Source: Pseudomonadota bacterium (GTDB lineage Bacteria; Pseudomonadota; Gammaproteobacteria; Steroidobacterales; Steroidobacteraceae). From it: a DNA stretch of 64,000 nucleotides. The stretch spans positions 62,001 to 126,000 of the forward strand of contig JAEWAF010000043.1 of NCBI GenBank assembly GCA_023391815.1. Direction: 5' to 3'. How positions within the stretch are numbered: the first letter of the stretch is position 1; each line of letters starts with the position of its first letter. A program made the position numbers and the translations under genes. Positions 1-8,162 of the stretch are shown here, one piece after another. Below the pieces are notes generated by a model that was given only the letters and a program-made list of their open reading frames with translations, had not been told where the DNA came from and did no database searches.

Positions 1-394
1 GCGAAGCATCGGCCTCGGAACCTGCGTGATGATCTGGACCGTGTGCGTGTATGGCGTAGCGTTGCGTTGGCTCGAAGACCCGAGCGCGCGGGCGCTGGTG
101 TTCGTCAGCCTGGTGTGCGCAAACGTAGCACTGATATTTGTGAGCCGGTCACGCACCGCCAGCGTGCGTGCCATCGCGCGGCGCCATAACAATGTTTTCT
201 GGATCATGGCCGCGCTGGCGGCGCTCGCGCTCGCGCTCGTGATTTACATCCCGTCCGTCGCCTCGATCTTTCGATTCACGCCGCCGGCATGGGAGATGGT
301 CACGGCGGTGGCCGTTGCCACCATCGCGCTGGTACTGGTGACCGGACGCTGGCTGCGAATCAGCCCACCCGCGCCCGCCCCCGTTTCACCCTGA
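1..394 (+). CDS. Cation-transporting P-type ATPase, C-terminal end (partial)
   Basis: The reading frame is open from base 2 and ends in TGA at 392-394, so only about 130 C-terminal residues of a longer gene are visible. They form four hydrophobic stretches (around WTVCVYGVAL, ALVFVSLVCANVALIFVS, FWIMAALAALALALVIYIPS and MVTAVAVATIALVLVTG) separated by a short polar loop with RRHNNVFW. This is the arrangement of the Cation_ATPase_C domain (last membrane helices M7-M10) of Ca2+/Mg2+/Na+ type P-type ATPases, in which an N-x-x-x-W/L...IYIPS..FxF pattern is usual. The catalytic phosphorylation domain lies outside the window, so the ion cannot be named. Its end overlaps the convergent nucleotidyltransferase gene by 9 bases. 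Confidence 0.8.
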   Translation, partial: RSIGLGTCVMIWTVCVYGVALRWLEDPSARALVFVSLVCANVALIFVSRSRTASVRAIARRHNNVFWIMAALAALALALVIYIPSVASIFRFTPPAWEMVTAVAVATIALVLVTGRWLRISPPAPAPVSP

Positions 395-1384
395 AGCGTA
401 CGTGACCGGGCGATGCTGCGTGAGATCCAGGAACGCCACCGGATGCGCCTTGCGGGTCCGCACCTGCCGTGGCGGGAAACGATGCAAGGCCTCGCTCACG
501 CGACGGGGCGTTCCCAAATCGCTCCACCCACAAGGCGGCACGGTGAGTACACGTAACAAGTCCGGCGAGTGTTGCAGGATGTCGCGTGAGAAATCCAACG
601 CCGGCGCGCGCTCATACAAGTCGGCAAGCTGGTCGGCCTGCCGCGACGGGTCGGGCGAAGAAACGATCTCCCACATTTCCAACGCGAGCTCGCGACATCG
701 CTGCTCGAACGCTCGCAATAACGTTTTGCCGCGGGCCGCGAAAATGAAAGAGTTCCAGACGCCGCCGCGAGCGATCAGCGTGCGCGCCAATGTCGCGTTC
801 GGTTTCTCCACGAATTCACTGACCGATCGCAACCCACCCGGATGCTGGGTGTGCGAGACGATGTAACCAAGCTCCGGATCGGGCTCGTCGGGGGAGATGC
901 CGAGCATCACGATCCGACTCGGATGCCGCTGAATCTGGCGCATCGCCGCTCGCAGGCTCGCGGCCAGTACCGCCTCGTCGCACACGAAATGATCCGAGGG
1001 CAACACGAGCAGGCCGGCATTCGGATCGCGATGAAGAATTTGTAACAGCGGCAGCAAAATGCCGAGCGCCGTGCCTCGATTGCCGGGTTGACGAATCACG
1101 TTCGCCGAGGGGATACGCAGATCCATCGCCTGCCACCACAAACGGTGATGCTCGGACACCACCGCGCAGGTGCGAGCCGGTGTCGTCACGGTCTGCGCGC
1201 GACGTAACGCATCGTGCAACAGCGAGGCTTCGCCACCAAACGAACAGAATTGCTTGGGAATCGCGACCCCCGACGCGGTGGTCGTGAGCGCCTGCAGCCG
1301 GCTGCCCTCGCCTCCCGCCAGAATCAAAGCCCAGCTCTGGCCCGACTTCGATGAGAAACTCAAGCGATGCTGTTCGTGAGGCAT
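386..1384 (-). CDS. Mannose-1-phosphate guanylyltransferase-like nucleotidyltransferase
   Basis: A 332-residue sugar-phosphate nucleotidyltransferase. The signature loop LILAGGEGSRL is at residues 20-30, followed by IPKQF (42-46), which binds the nucleotide and is typical of GDP-mannose pyrophosphorylases; VLPSDHF, FVEKPNATLA and GVWNSFIF match later conserved blocks of the family. The protein would make GDP-mannose from mannose-1-phosphate and GTP for polysaccharide synthesis. It lacks the C-terminal cupin-type isomerase domain of bifunctional ManC/AlgA (about 480 residues), so it is the short monofunctional type. I chose the ATG at 1384 because GGAGG lies 10 bases upstream; an in-frame ATG at 1420 lacks such a site. 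No other glycan genes are visible nearby. The exact sugar is inferred. Confidence 0.72.
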   Translation of the reverse strand: MPHEQHRLSFSSKSGQSWALILAGGEGSRLQALTTTASGVAIPKQFCSFGGEASLLHDALRRAQTVTTPARTCAVVSEHHRLWWQAMDLRIPSANVIRQPGNRGTALGILLPLLQILHRDPNAGLLVLPSDHFVCDEAVLAASLRAAMRQIQRHPSRIVMLGISPDEPDPELGYIVSHTQHPGGLRSVSEFVEKPNATLARTLIARGGVWNSFIFAARGKTLLRAFEQRCRELALEMWEIVSSPDPSRQADQLADLYERAPALDFSRDILQHSPDLLRVLTVPPCGWSDLGTPRRVSEALHRFPPRQVRTRKAHPVAFLDLTQHRPVTYASG

Positions 1385-1466
1385 GATGCTGATTCCTCCG
1401 CCCGCGTTGATTGGCGGCATAGCCTCTCACTTTGAGATTACAGAATCAGCTGTGACTCACACCGTA

Positions 1467-1480
1467 CATTTACGTAAATG
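1467..1480. promoter_or_regulatory. Perfect palindrome CATTTACGTAAATG
   Basis: CATTTACGTAAATG is its own reverse complement over 14 bases. It lies 83-96 bases upstream of the nucleotidyltransferase start codon and about 350 bases upstream of the TonB receptor gene. The symmetry suggests a dimeric regulator site. No regulator gene lies next to it in the window, so the binder is unknown. Confidence 0.4.
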
Positions 1481-1590
1481 AACGGAGACGGCGCAGCGGC
1501 AACGACTCGACGCTCGCATGCGATCCACGCACTGATGCGCGACGAGGTCGACTTGCATCGGCAACACTGCGTGCTCGTTTCCTAACGTGC

Positions 1591-1613
1591 GTTAATCGCG
1601 TGAGTTAATCGCG
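1591..1613. repeat. 10-bp direct repeat GTTAATCGCG
   Basis: GTTAATCGCG occurs at 1591-1600 and again at 1604-1613, a 13-bp period. Direct repeats of this spacing can be binding sites for a regulator working on one face of the helix, but chance cannot be excluded for so short a unit. Confidence 0.3.
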
Positions 1614-1734
1614 GCTGCCTTTCACCGGCTCGCTGCCGGTGCCCATCGGCCCACCCATAAGCTCAAACGTTGGCCGTCATACGCTGTTTTTATCCCAAAG
1701 AAACAATGCTTTGAGGCATAAAATTTCATCTGCC

Positions 1735-1769
1735 AAATTGTTGACAATTTCATCGGCGGTTCCTAGATT
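1735..1769 (+). promoter_or_regulatory. Promoter with overlapping GntR-type operator for the TonB receptor operon
   Basis: AAATTGTTGACAATTT at 1735-1750 is a perfect inverted repeat (AAATTGT, 2-bp spacer TG, ACAATTT). It contains a consensus -35 TTGACA at 1741-1746, followed after exactly 17 bp by TAGATT (1764-1769) as -10. The symmetric ATTGT-N2-ACAAT pattern resembles operators of the FCD subgroup of GntR regulators. The 9-mer ATTGTTGAC recurs on the opposite strand in the gntR/capA intergenic region (7039-7047). A regulator bound here would cover the -35, so repression is likely. Confidence 0.65.
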
Positions 1770-1789
1770 GCCACGCACACCACGAACAA

Positions 1790-1805
1790 CCCGGCACCAG
1801 CCGGG
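1790..1805 (+). other. Leader hairpin before the TonB receptor
   Basis: CCCGGC (1790-1795), loop ACCA, GCCGGG (1800-1805) form a perfect 6-bp G+C stem in the predicted 5' untranslated leader, 15 bases before the AAGGGGG ribosome site. It could stabilise the transcript or modulate translation. It has no T run, so it is not a standard terminator. Confidence 0.35.
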
Positions 1806-1828
1806 CACTCGGACGGCAAGGGGGATCC

Positions 1829-4501
1829 ATGCGACGACGTCCATCTTTATTCGGCGCCTGTGCGCTGGTTGCGGTCACCACGGCAACGGCACAGGAGACC
1901 GACAACGAACAGGTCGTGGAACAGATCGTCGTCACCGGCACCAGCATTCGTGGCGTCGCGAGCGCCGGCGCGCCAGTGATCGCGATGGATCGCGAGGATC
2001 TGGTCGCGACGGGCCTGGCAACGAGCAGCGATCTGGCGCGTGCCCTGCCCCAGGTGTTGAGTCTGGGCGCCGATGAAAGCCGACTCGGGGGCGCGCAGGA
2101 TGGCGCGGCGAATGCGACACGAGTCTCGGGTATCAATCTGCGCGGCATCGGCAACGAAGCGACGCTGCTGCTCATCAACGGTCGGCGTCTCGCTCCCGCC
2201 GGCGTCATCAAGTCGCTCTACGATCCCAACGTCATCGCCTCGACGGCCATCGAACGATTGGAGGTGGTCGTCGATGGCGCGTCCGCCATTTACGGCTCCG
2301 ACGCCGTTGCGGGCGTCGTAAACATCATCACTCGCAAAGGCTTCAACGGCGCGGAGACCATGGCCCGTTACGGCGTAGCCGACGGCACGAGCCAGAAGAT
2401 CATCAGTCAGAATTTCGGGTTCACGTGGGACACCGGCAGCGTATTCGCGGCGTATGAACACAACGAGCGCGACAGTCTCTCAGGCGCCGATCGTGATTTC
2501 GCGACGAACGATCGTCGCGCGCGGGGCGGCTCGGATGCACGGCCAACGCTCGCCTCACCAGGAAACATCGTGGTCGGAACCACGCGCTATCCGTTACCTG
2601 CCGGCGCAGGCACGGGCCTCAATCCGGCGCAGTTGACGGCCGGTGACCCGAACCGATTCGACGAAGGCTCGTTCGCCGACCTGTTACCGAACCAGGAGCG
2701 CGACAGTTTCTTCCTGGATGCGCGTCAGGAATTCGGTCCGCTCGACGTGTGGTATCAAGGCTGGCTGTCGGAGCGCGACTTCGACGAGCGCGTCGCGCCG
2801 GCGTCGGGACAGTTGCGCGTGCCGAACACCAACGCGTTCTTCGTCGCGCCGGCCGCACTCGGCTCGCCGAGCTTCGTCAACGTCGAGTATCGCTTTCTCG
2901 CCGAAGATGCCGATCCAAGTCTGTCGGGCTATGAGAACGCGCAACAGAATGCCATCGGAGCGGGTTACGATCTGGGCGGCGACTGGCGCATCGAAACCTA
3001 CGCCAATCTGAGCAAGAACAGCGGCTTCCAGCGCCGTGGCGCGATCACCAACGGAGCGGCGCTCACGGCAGCGTTAGCGAGTGGTAATCCGGCGACCGCC
3101 TTCAATCCCTTCGGCGACGGCACGTTCAATGTCACCAACAATCCGGCGCTGGTGGATCTGATCATCGCCAATCGCGACACCCATGCGACCAGCGAAGCGC
3201 GCGATCTGGCCCTGAAGGCGGACGGCCCGCTGTTCTCGCTGCCCGGGGGCGACATTCGAGTGGCCATCGGCGTGGAGCGTCATGACAACGAGTTCCGGCA
3301 GCGCCTCGACGCCAACAACGTCCTGGCTTCCGGCGCGATTACCACGAAGACCATTCTGAACCGTCGTCACAACACCTCCTTTTTCGGCGAAGTGTTCGTG
3401 CCGCTGATCAGCGAACAACAGGCGGTGCCGGCGGTTCACAGCTTGAGCCTGTCGCTGGCGGGTCGACGCGAAGAATATTCGGATTTCGGCTCGACCACCG
3501 ATCCGAAGATCGGCGTGGTGTGGCGACCGCTCTCCTCTTTGACGGCGCGTGCAACCTACGGCACTTCGTTCCGTGCCCCATCGCTGGTCGACACCAGCGA
3601 ACAAATCCACAACATCTTCATTCAGAACCTGACCGATCCCGCGGGCACGGGCGGCATCACTCGCGGCATTTATCACAACGGCGGTCGCGCTTCCCTCAAG
3701 CCCGAGGAAGCGACCACTTGGTCGGCGGGGCTCGATTGGGCGCCGACCGGCGCGCTGCAAGGCCTGACCGCAGGGATCACCTACTACGACGTGGACTACA
3801 CCGACCGCATCGACGTCGTGCTCAACACCGCGCTTACCAATGCGTCGGTGTACGGCCCGTATGTGATTCGACGGCCGCCGGCGAGCGACGCCGCCGCCAC
3901 CGCCGCGTTCAACGCGCTCGTCCAATCGTTCCTGAGCAATCCGGACCTGCAAAGTCCGGCGGAACCTGTCAGTAACATCAACGCGATCGTCGATGGCCGC
4001 CGCGCGAATCTCGGCAGCATGCGGCAACAAGGCATCGATCTGAACCTGGGTTACAGCTTCAGCTCCTCGATCGGCGATTGGCGCTTCGGCTTCGATGCGG
4101 CGAAGATCCTGGATCTCACGCGTTCCGTCGCTCCCGGCCTGCCCTATGTCGACGTGCTCGACACGTACAGCAATCCCGTCGACCTGCGAGCACGCGCATC
4201 GATCGGTTGGCGGCTGCACGGCTGGTCCGTGAACACGTATCTGAACTACGTGGATGGTTATCTCAACACGGCGATTTCGCCCAACGTCGAGGTGGACAGC
4301 TACAAAACCCTCGATGCTTCCATCGTGTACGACTTCGGCGAAGAACGCGGCCTGCTCGGCGGGCTGAGCCTGTCGATCAACGGCCAGAACATACTCGATG
4401 AGGATCCGCCGATCGTGTTGAACGGCCAGGTGTCGTGGGACAACCAGAACGTCTCGCCACTCGGCCGCTTCGTTTCATTCGTGGTCACGAAGCGTTGGTG
4501 A
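1829..4501 (+). CDS. TonB-dependent outer membrane receptor
   Basis: An 890-residue outer membrane active transporter. It begins with a signal peptide (MRRRPSLFGACALVAVTTAT, cut near AQE), followed by a plug domain that opens with EQIVVTGTSIRG and contains GNEATLLLINGRRLAP and YGSDAVAGVVNIITRKGF. The long C-terminal part is a 22-strand barrel type sequence with repeated aromatic strand ends and finishes FVVTKRW with a terminal aromatic residue, as barrel proteins do. The plug style (LLLINGRR, AGVVNIITRK) matches receptors for organic ligands rather than the siderophore group. The start has AAGGGGG four bases upstream. The stop is two bases before the start of the exported hydrolase, so the two form an operon. 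The substrate is unknown; control by the neighbouring GntR protein is inferred from the shared operator core. Confidence 0.88.
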   Translation: MRRRPSLFGACALVAVTTATAQETDNEQVVEQIVVTGTSIRGVASAGAPVIAMDREDLVATGLATSSDLARALPQVLSLGADESRLGGAQDGAANATRVSGINLRGIGNEATLLLINGRRLAPAGVIKSLYDPNVIASTAIERLEVVVDGASAIYGSDAVAGVVNIITRKGFNGAETMARYGVADGTSQKIISQNFGFTWDTGSVFAAYEHNERDSLSGADRDFATNDRRARGGSDARPTLASPGNIVVGTTRYPLPAGAGTGLNPAQLTAGDPNRFDEGSFADLLPNQERDSFFLDARQEFGPLDVWYQGWLSERDFDERVAPASGQLRVPNTNAFFVAPAALGSPSFVNVEYRFLAEDADPSLSGYENAQQNAIGAGYDLGGDWRIETYANLSKNSGFQRRGAITNGAALTAALASGNPATAFNPFGDGTFNVTNNPALVDLIIANRDTHATSEARDLALKADGPLFSLPGGDIRVAIGVERHDNEFRQRLDANNVLASGAITTKTILNRRHNTSFFGEVFVPLISEQQAVPAVHSLSLSLAGRREEYSDFGSTTDPKIGVVWRPLSSLTARATYGTSFRAPSLVDTSEQIHNIFIQNLTDPAGTGGITRGIYHNGGRASLKPEEATTWSAGLDWAPTGALQGLTAGITYYDVDYTDRIDVVLNTALTNASVYGPYVIRRPPASDAAATAAFNALVQSFLSNPDLQSPAEPVSNINAIVDGRRANLGSMRQQGIDLNLGYSFSSSIGDWRFGFDAAKILDLTRSVAPGLPYVDVLDTYSNPVDLRARASIGWRLHGWSVNTYLNYVDGYLNTAISPNVEVDSYKTLDASIVYDFGEERGLLGGLSLSINGQNILDEDPPIVLNGQVSWDNQNVSPLGRFVSFVVTKRW

Positions 4502-4503
4502 TC

Positions 4504-6321
4504 ATGGGCGCACTGACAACGGCAATCCGCATCGCCTGGGCAGCAAGCGCTCTGCTGCTGTCCTACCAGACCCTCCACGCGAGCGGGGTCAAGGAATCCC
4601 GTCCTGGTGTGTATCGTGGCTATTCCGAAGCGCGCTTCAGCGAATGGACAAAGACCTCGCAGTACGTCGCGATGTCGGACGGCGTGAAACTCGCGGTCGA
4701 CATCTATCGTCCGGCGGTGAACGGCCGCGCGGTCGATGAAAAATTCCCGGTCGTCTGGATTCACACGCCGTATCGACGCGCGTACACCGATGCCAACGGC
4801 AATCTGGTCAACCCGCTCGAGCGACTGTATCTCATGCCGCTACTGAACTACGGCTATGTGGTCGCGGCCGTCGACACTCGCGGACGAGGTGCATCGTTCG
4901 GTGCTCGTCGAGGCTTTCAAGATCGCACCGAGGCTCGCGACGCTTACGAGATGACCGAATGGTTCGCCAGGCAGCCCTGGAGCACGGGCGCCATCGGCGT
5001 CGCGGGCTGCTCCTATCTGGGTGGCTCGACCTGGCACGCCGCGACGATGATGGCGCCGCATCTGAAGGCCATCGCACCGGGCTGCACCGATTTCGACAAA
5101 TATGGTTTCGTCAGCCGCGGCGGCATCACGGCCCAGTTCAATACTCGGCCGGAGAATCCGGGGCAGGATTTTGGGCAAGGGGTGGTTCCAGTCGCATCCG
5201 ACACCGACGGCAAACAAGCCGCGGCAGCGATCGCCGAGCACGCCAAAAGCACGCCGATGGCGGAGCTCTGGGCTGGCATGCGCTATCGCGACGATGTTTC
5301 TCCGCTGCTCGGGGTGCCGTTCTGGCGCGAGTCCAGCGTCGCGACCTATGCCAAGGAGATCGAGCGCTCCGGGGTCGGCATCTTCATCTGGGGCAACTGG
5401 CGGGATGAAGGCAGCTTCGAAGCGACGCTCGCTTATAACAACCTCGACAACCCCCGCAAGCTGTGGATGGGCGAATGGGGCCATTGCGAGGTCGGCGACT
5501 TCCCCATGGCGACCGAAATGCTCCGCTTCTTCGATTTTTTCCTGAAGCAGATCGACAATGGCTGGCAACGCGAGCCCCCGATCTACTACCGCACCCTCAA
5601 TGCGCCCGCGGGCAAGGAATGGAGCAGTACCGACCAGTGGCCACTCACGACCGCGCGCAATGAAACTTTGCATATCGGGGGTCGCGCGTCGCCGGGTGTG
5701 CCGGGTCAGCTCACAACCTCAGGCATCGACGCGGCGGTCGCGAGCAACCAGTTCGTCGTCGACTACGATCCGAAGTGCAGTCAAAAGACGGATCTGTATT
5801 TCCTGATGTGGCCCTGTAGGATCGAGAAACACGGGTTGGGCTACGCCACGCCGCCCCTCACCGTCGATACGCATATTGCCGGCCATCCGATCGTCGATCT
5901 GTGGATCTCCGCCACGACCGATGACGCTGACCTGTTTGTATATCTGGAAGATCTGGCGCCGGACGGCGCTGTGTCGATCCTCACGCATGGACGCCTGAGA
6001 GCGTCGCATCGAGGCGAGCAACCCGCGCCTTATCGCAACTTCATGGGCCTGCCCTATCACCGCGGGGAACGCCGCGATGCTGAGCCGATGATTCCTGGCA
6101 AGCCCGCGAAGCTGCGTCTGGATCTATTACCGACATCCGCGATCGTCAAAGCCGGCCATCGCCTGCGTTTGACCGTGGCCGGCGCCGATCCTCGTCAGCG
6201 CTCTCGTAATGTGAAGTTCGATCCGCCGCCGACGATCACGATCCATCACGATCGCGAGTACGCGTCGCAACTGACGTTGCCCATCGTCGGTGCGTTCACC
6301 GCCGGGGGACGCGGCGAGTGA
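4504..6321 (+). CDS. Exported CocE/NonD-family (X-Pro dipeptidyl-peptidase S15 type) hydrolase
   Basis: A 605-residue alpha/beta hydrolase of the CocE/NonD group with an N-terminal signal peptide (MGALTTAIRIAWAASALLLS, cut near HAS), so it works in the periplasm or outside. The nucleophile motif GCSYLGGS has Ser at residue 170. PVVWIHTPYRR and VAAVDTRGRGASFG are the usual oxyanion/strand blocks, and DLFVYLEDLAPDG with the following region is the C-terminal jelly-roll domain of S15/CocE proteins. Family members cut esters, amides and lactams such as cocaine or glutaryl compounds. I chose ATG 4504, two bases after the receptor stop, because it gives a proper signal peptide; an upstream in-frame ATG (4435) would put 23 odd residues before it. 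Next to a receptor and upstream of a carboxylate TRAP/CoA locus, it probably releases the transported acid. Confidence 0.82.
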   Translation: MGALTTAIRIAWAASALLLSYQTLHASGVKESRPGVYRGYSEARFSEWTKTSQYVAMSDGVKLAVDIYRPAVNGRAVDEKFPVVWIHTPYRRAYTDANGNLVNPLERLYLMPLLNYGYVVAAVDTRGRGASFGARRGFQDRTEARDAYEMTEWFARQPWSTGAIGVAGCSYLGGSTWHAATMMAPHLKAIAPGCTDFDKYGFVSRGGITAQFNTRPENPGQDFGQGVVPVASDTDGKQAAAAIAEHAKSTPMAELWAGMRYRDDVSPLLGVPFWRESSVATYAKEIERSGVGIFIWGNWRDEGSFEATLAYNNLDNPRKLWMGEWGHCEVGDFPMATEMLRFFDFFLKQIDNGWQREPPIYYRTLNAPAGKEWSSTDQWPLTTARNETLHIGGRASPGVPGQLTTSGIDAAVASNQFVVDYDPKCSQKTDLYFLMWPCRIEKHGLGYATPPLTVDTHIAGHPIVDLWISATTDDADLFVYLEDLAPDGAVSILTHGRLRASHRGEQPAPYRNFMGLPYHRGERRDAEPMIPGKPAKLRLDLLPTSAIVKAGHRLRLTVAGADPRQRSRNVKFDPPPTITIHHDREYASQLTLPIVGAFTAGGRGE

Positions 6322-6323
6322 CG

Positions 6324-7013
6324 TTACTTGATGTCCAGGTCCATCGCGGACAACGTTTCCAGTCCCTCGGCGATATGCTCGCGCATCAGCCGCTCAGCAT
6401 CCTTCACCCGGCCATTGACGATGGCTTCGGTGATCTTGCGATGACCGGCATTGGCGTTGTCGATGCGACGGGCGCTGTAGAAGGTGGCGATCAGCAGCCG
6501 ATAAATGGGAATGCGCAGCCGCTCCAGGAACATGCGAATGAACAGGTTGCCCGAGCCTTCGATGATCAGCTGATGCCACTCGTCGTTGAGACGCGCGAAG
6601 CGCTCGTGGTCGATGGTGTGTTCGATCTCGTTCAGCTCGCCCTGGATCTTTTGCAGCCGTCGTTTCAGATCGGGCCGGTCCGCCGCGGCGAAGTCGGCGG
6701 CGGCCATACCTTCGAGCGCCATGCGCGCCCGATACATTTGACGCAGGTCGTCGTGCGTGAAGCGCTTCACTGACGCGCCCCGGAATTCCTCGATGGTCAC
6801 CAAGCCTTCGCTCGACAATCGCTGCAACGCCTCGCGCACCCGCGTACGTGTCGCGGTCGGCAGCTCTCGCATGATGTCGGCTTCCACCAGGCGCTGGCCC
6901 GGCACGAAGCTGCCGCGACGAATGCGTTCGCGAATCCAATCCACGATCTCGCTGACACTGAGCGGTTCGGCCCGGGTGGCCGCGCGTGACTTTGTGTCGG
7001 TCTTGGCTGGCAT
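6324..7013 (-). CDS. GntR-family transcriptional regulator, FCD domain
   Basis: A 229-residue regulator. The N-terminal winged helix covers about residues 18-85 (SEIVDWIRERIRRGSFVPGQ, then ATRTRVREALQRLSSEGLV). The C-terminal FCD domain is all-helical and keeps its metal/ligand residues: LNDEWHQLI, AGHRKITEAI and REHIAEG. FCD regulators bind organic acids. It sits between the receptor/hydrolase pair (converging on it) and the divergent capA-TRAP-CoA operon, so both are likely targets. An in-frame TTG at 7046 falls inside the proposed operator; ATG 7013 is the better start although its ribosome site is weak. Confidence 0.85.
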   Translation of the reverse strand: MPAKTDTKSRAATRAEPLSVSEIVDWIRERIRRGSFVPGQRLVEADIMRELPTATRTRVREALQRLSSEGLVTIEEFRGASVKRFTHDDLRQMYRARMALEGMAAADFAAADRPDLKRRLQKIQGELNEIEHTIDHERFARLNDEWHQLIIEGSGNLFIRMFLERLRIPIYRLLIATFYSARRIDNANAGHRKITEAIVNGRVKDAERLMREHIAEGLETLSAMDLDIK

Positions 7014-7022
7014 GGCCGACAA

Positions 7023-7047
7023 TATGATCGATACTTTGGTCAACAAT
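7023..7047. promoter_or_regulatory. gntR/capA divergent control region with GntR operator-like site
   Basis: TTGGTCAACAAT at 7036-7047 reads ATTGTTGACCAA on the minus strand and shares ATTGTTGAC with the operator at 1737-1745. Upstream TATGAT (7023-7028) is a good -10 for the rightward capA operon, which would place the site around the transcription start. On the minus strand TTGTTG, 16 bp, TATTGT could drive gntR. The site therefore suits autoregulation plus control of the long operon. Confidence 0.55.
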
Positions 7048-7067
7048 CAACCGGGACTGATCGCGTC

Positions 7068-8162
7068 ATGGAGCTGATCTTCACCGGCGATCTGATTCTG
7101 GATGAGCCCGAGCCGGATCATTGGCTGGCCGGGATTGCGCCAGCGCTGCGCAGCGCCGATCTCACCATCGGACACCTGGAAGTCCCGCATACAACACATG
7201 TCGCGGCGAGCCGCGACGACGTGCCCGCGCCAGGGGCGGACCCTGCTCATTTGCCGGCGCTGGCGCGAGCTGGCATCGGTGCGGTGACGTTGGCAGGAAA
7301 TCATATTGCCGACCTCGGTGAGATCGGCATCACGGATACGATTCGGGGGCTTGCCCGCGTTGGCATTGCATACACCGGCGCCGGTGCGACGTTGAGCAAG
7401 GCGCGCAAGCCCGCCGTCGTCACCCGAGATGGCCAGCGCATCGCGCTGCTGAGTTACAACTGCGTTGGACCGCAAAGTGCCTGGGCTGGCCCGACGGACG
7501 CCGGCTGCGCATATATTCGTGTCGAGCCTGCCGATGGGGGGCCTATTCGACCCGCAGCGGCGCTCGAGCGTATCGACCCGGCGTCGTTGGTCACGCTCGC
7601 TGAAGACATCCAGCTTGCCAAAGCACAGGCGGATTTCGTCGTCGTCGCATTTCACAAAGGCATCGTCCACACACGCGCCAGGTTGGCCCCGTACGAACGT
7701 CCCCTCGCCCACGCAGCCGCCGAGGCCGGGTGCGATGTGGTCATCGGTCATCACGCTCACATCGTTCGTGGTATCGAATTCCATCGCGGTGTGCCGATCT
7801 TTCACGGACTGGGAAACGGTTGCGTCGTGACGCGGGCATTGAGTCCGGATCAAACATCGCCGGAACGCGCCGCCTGGGCTCGCAAGCGCAAACAGTTGTT
7901 CGGGTTCGAGCCGGATCCGGCCTATGTGCTGGCGCCGTTCCATCCCGAAGCGGTGAACGCGCTGCTGGGTCGAGTCCGGATCGAGGCGAACGGGAAACTG
8001 CGGGTGGGATTCATTCCGGTCCACGTCGATCCGCCAGGTCGTCCGCGCGTTGCGCCGGAAGCGGGCCAGCGCATTGCCGATTACATTCAAACCATCGGCG
8101 TCGAGGCCGGCCTGCCGCCACTAAGCATGCAAATCACCAGCGAGGGCGTGTGGCTGAATTGA
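7068..8162 (+). CDS. CapA-family (poly-gamma-glutamate synthesis type) metallophosphatase-like protein
   Basis: A 364-residue protein of the PGA_cap/CapA family, a calcineurin-like fold. It keeps the metal-site motifs in order: FTGDLILDE near the start, GHLEVPH (NLE-type block), LAGNHIADLG (NH block), VVAFHKG, VIGHHAHIVRG and FHGLGN. There is no signal peptide or membrane anchor, so unlike capsule CapA proteins it is probably cytoplasmic. It is the first gene of the TRAP/CoA-transferase operon and its TGA shares its last A with the ATG of the small TRAP permease. No capsule genes are near. A hydrolase acting on a gamma-glutamyl, phospho- or CoA-linked intermediate is possible but not shown. 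Confidence 0.78.
   Translation: MELIFTGDLILDEPEPDHWLAGIAPALRSADLTIGHLEVPHTTHVAASRDDVPAPGADPAHLPALARAGIGAVTLAGNHIADLGEIGITDTIRGLARVGIAYTGAGATLSKARKPAVVTRDGQRIALLSYNCVGPQSAWAGPTDAGCAYIRVEPADGGPIRPAAALERIDPASLVTLAEDIQLAKAQADFVVVAFHKGIVHTRARLAPYERPLAHAAAEAGCDVVIGHHAHIVRGIEFHRGVPIFHGLGNGCVVTRALSPDQTSPERAAWARKRKQLFGFEPDPAYVLAPFHPEAVNALLGRVRIEANGKLRVGFIPVHVDPPGRPRVAPEAGQRIADYIQTIGVEAGLPPLSMQITSEGVWLN

Larger units (their letters stand above)
1385..1740. other. Intergenic region between divergent genes
   Basis: No gene found in this stretch between the nucleotidyltransferase and the TonB receptor. It holds a perfect 14-bp palindrome (1467-1480), a 10-bp direct repeat (1591-1613) and an A+T-rich tract from about 1684 to 1740 with a bulged inverted repeat (TTTTAT..CAAAG near 1687-1700 against CTTTG..ATAAAA near 1709-1723) just upstream of the receptor promoter. 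The A+T-rich tract could act as an UP element or a further regulator site; that is inference. Confidence 0.5.
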
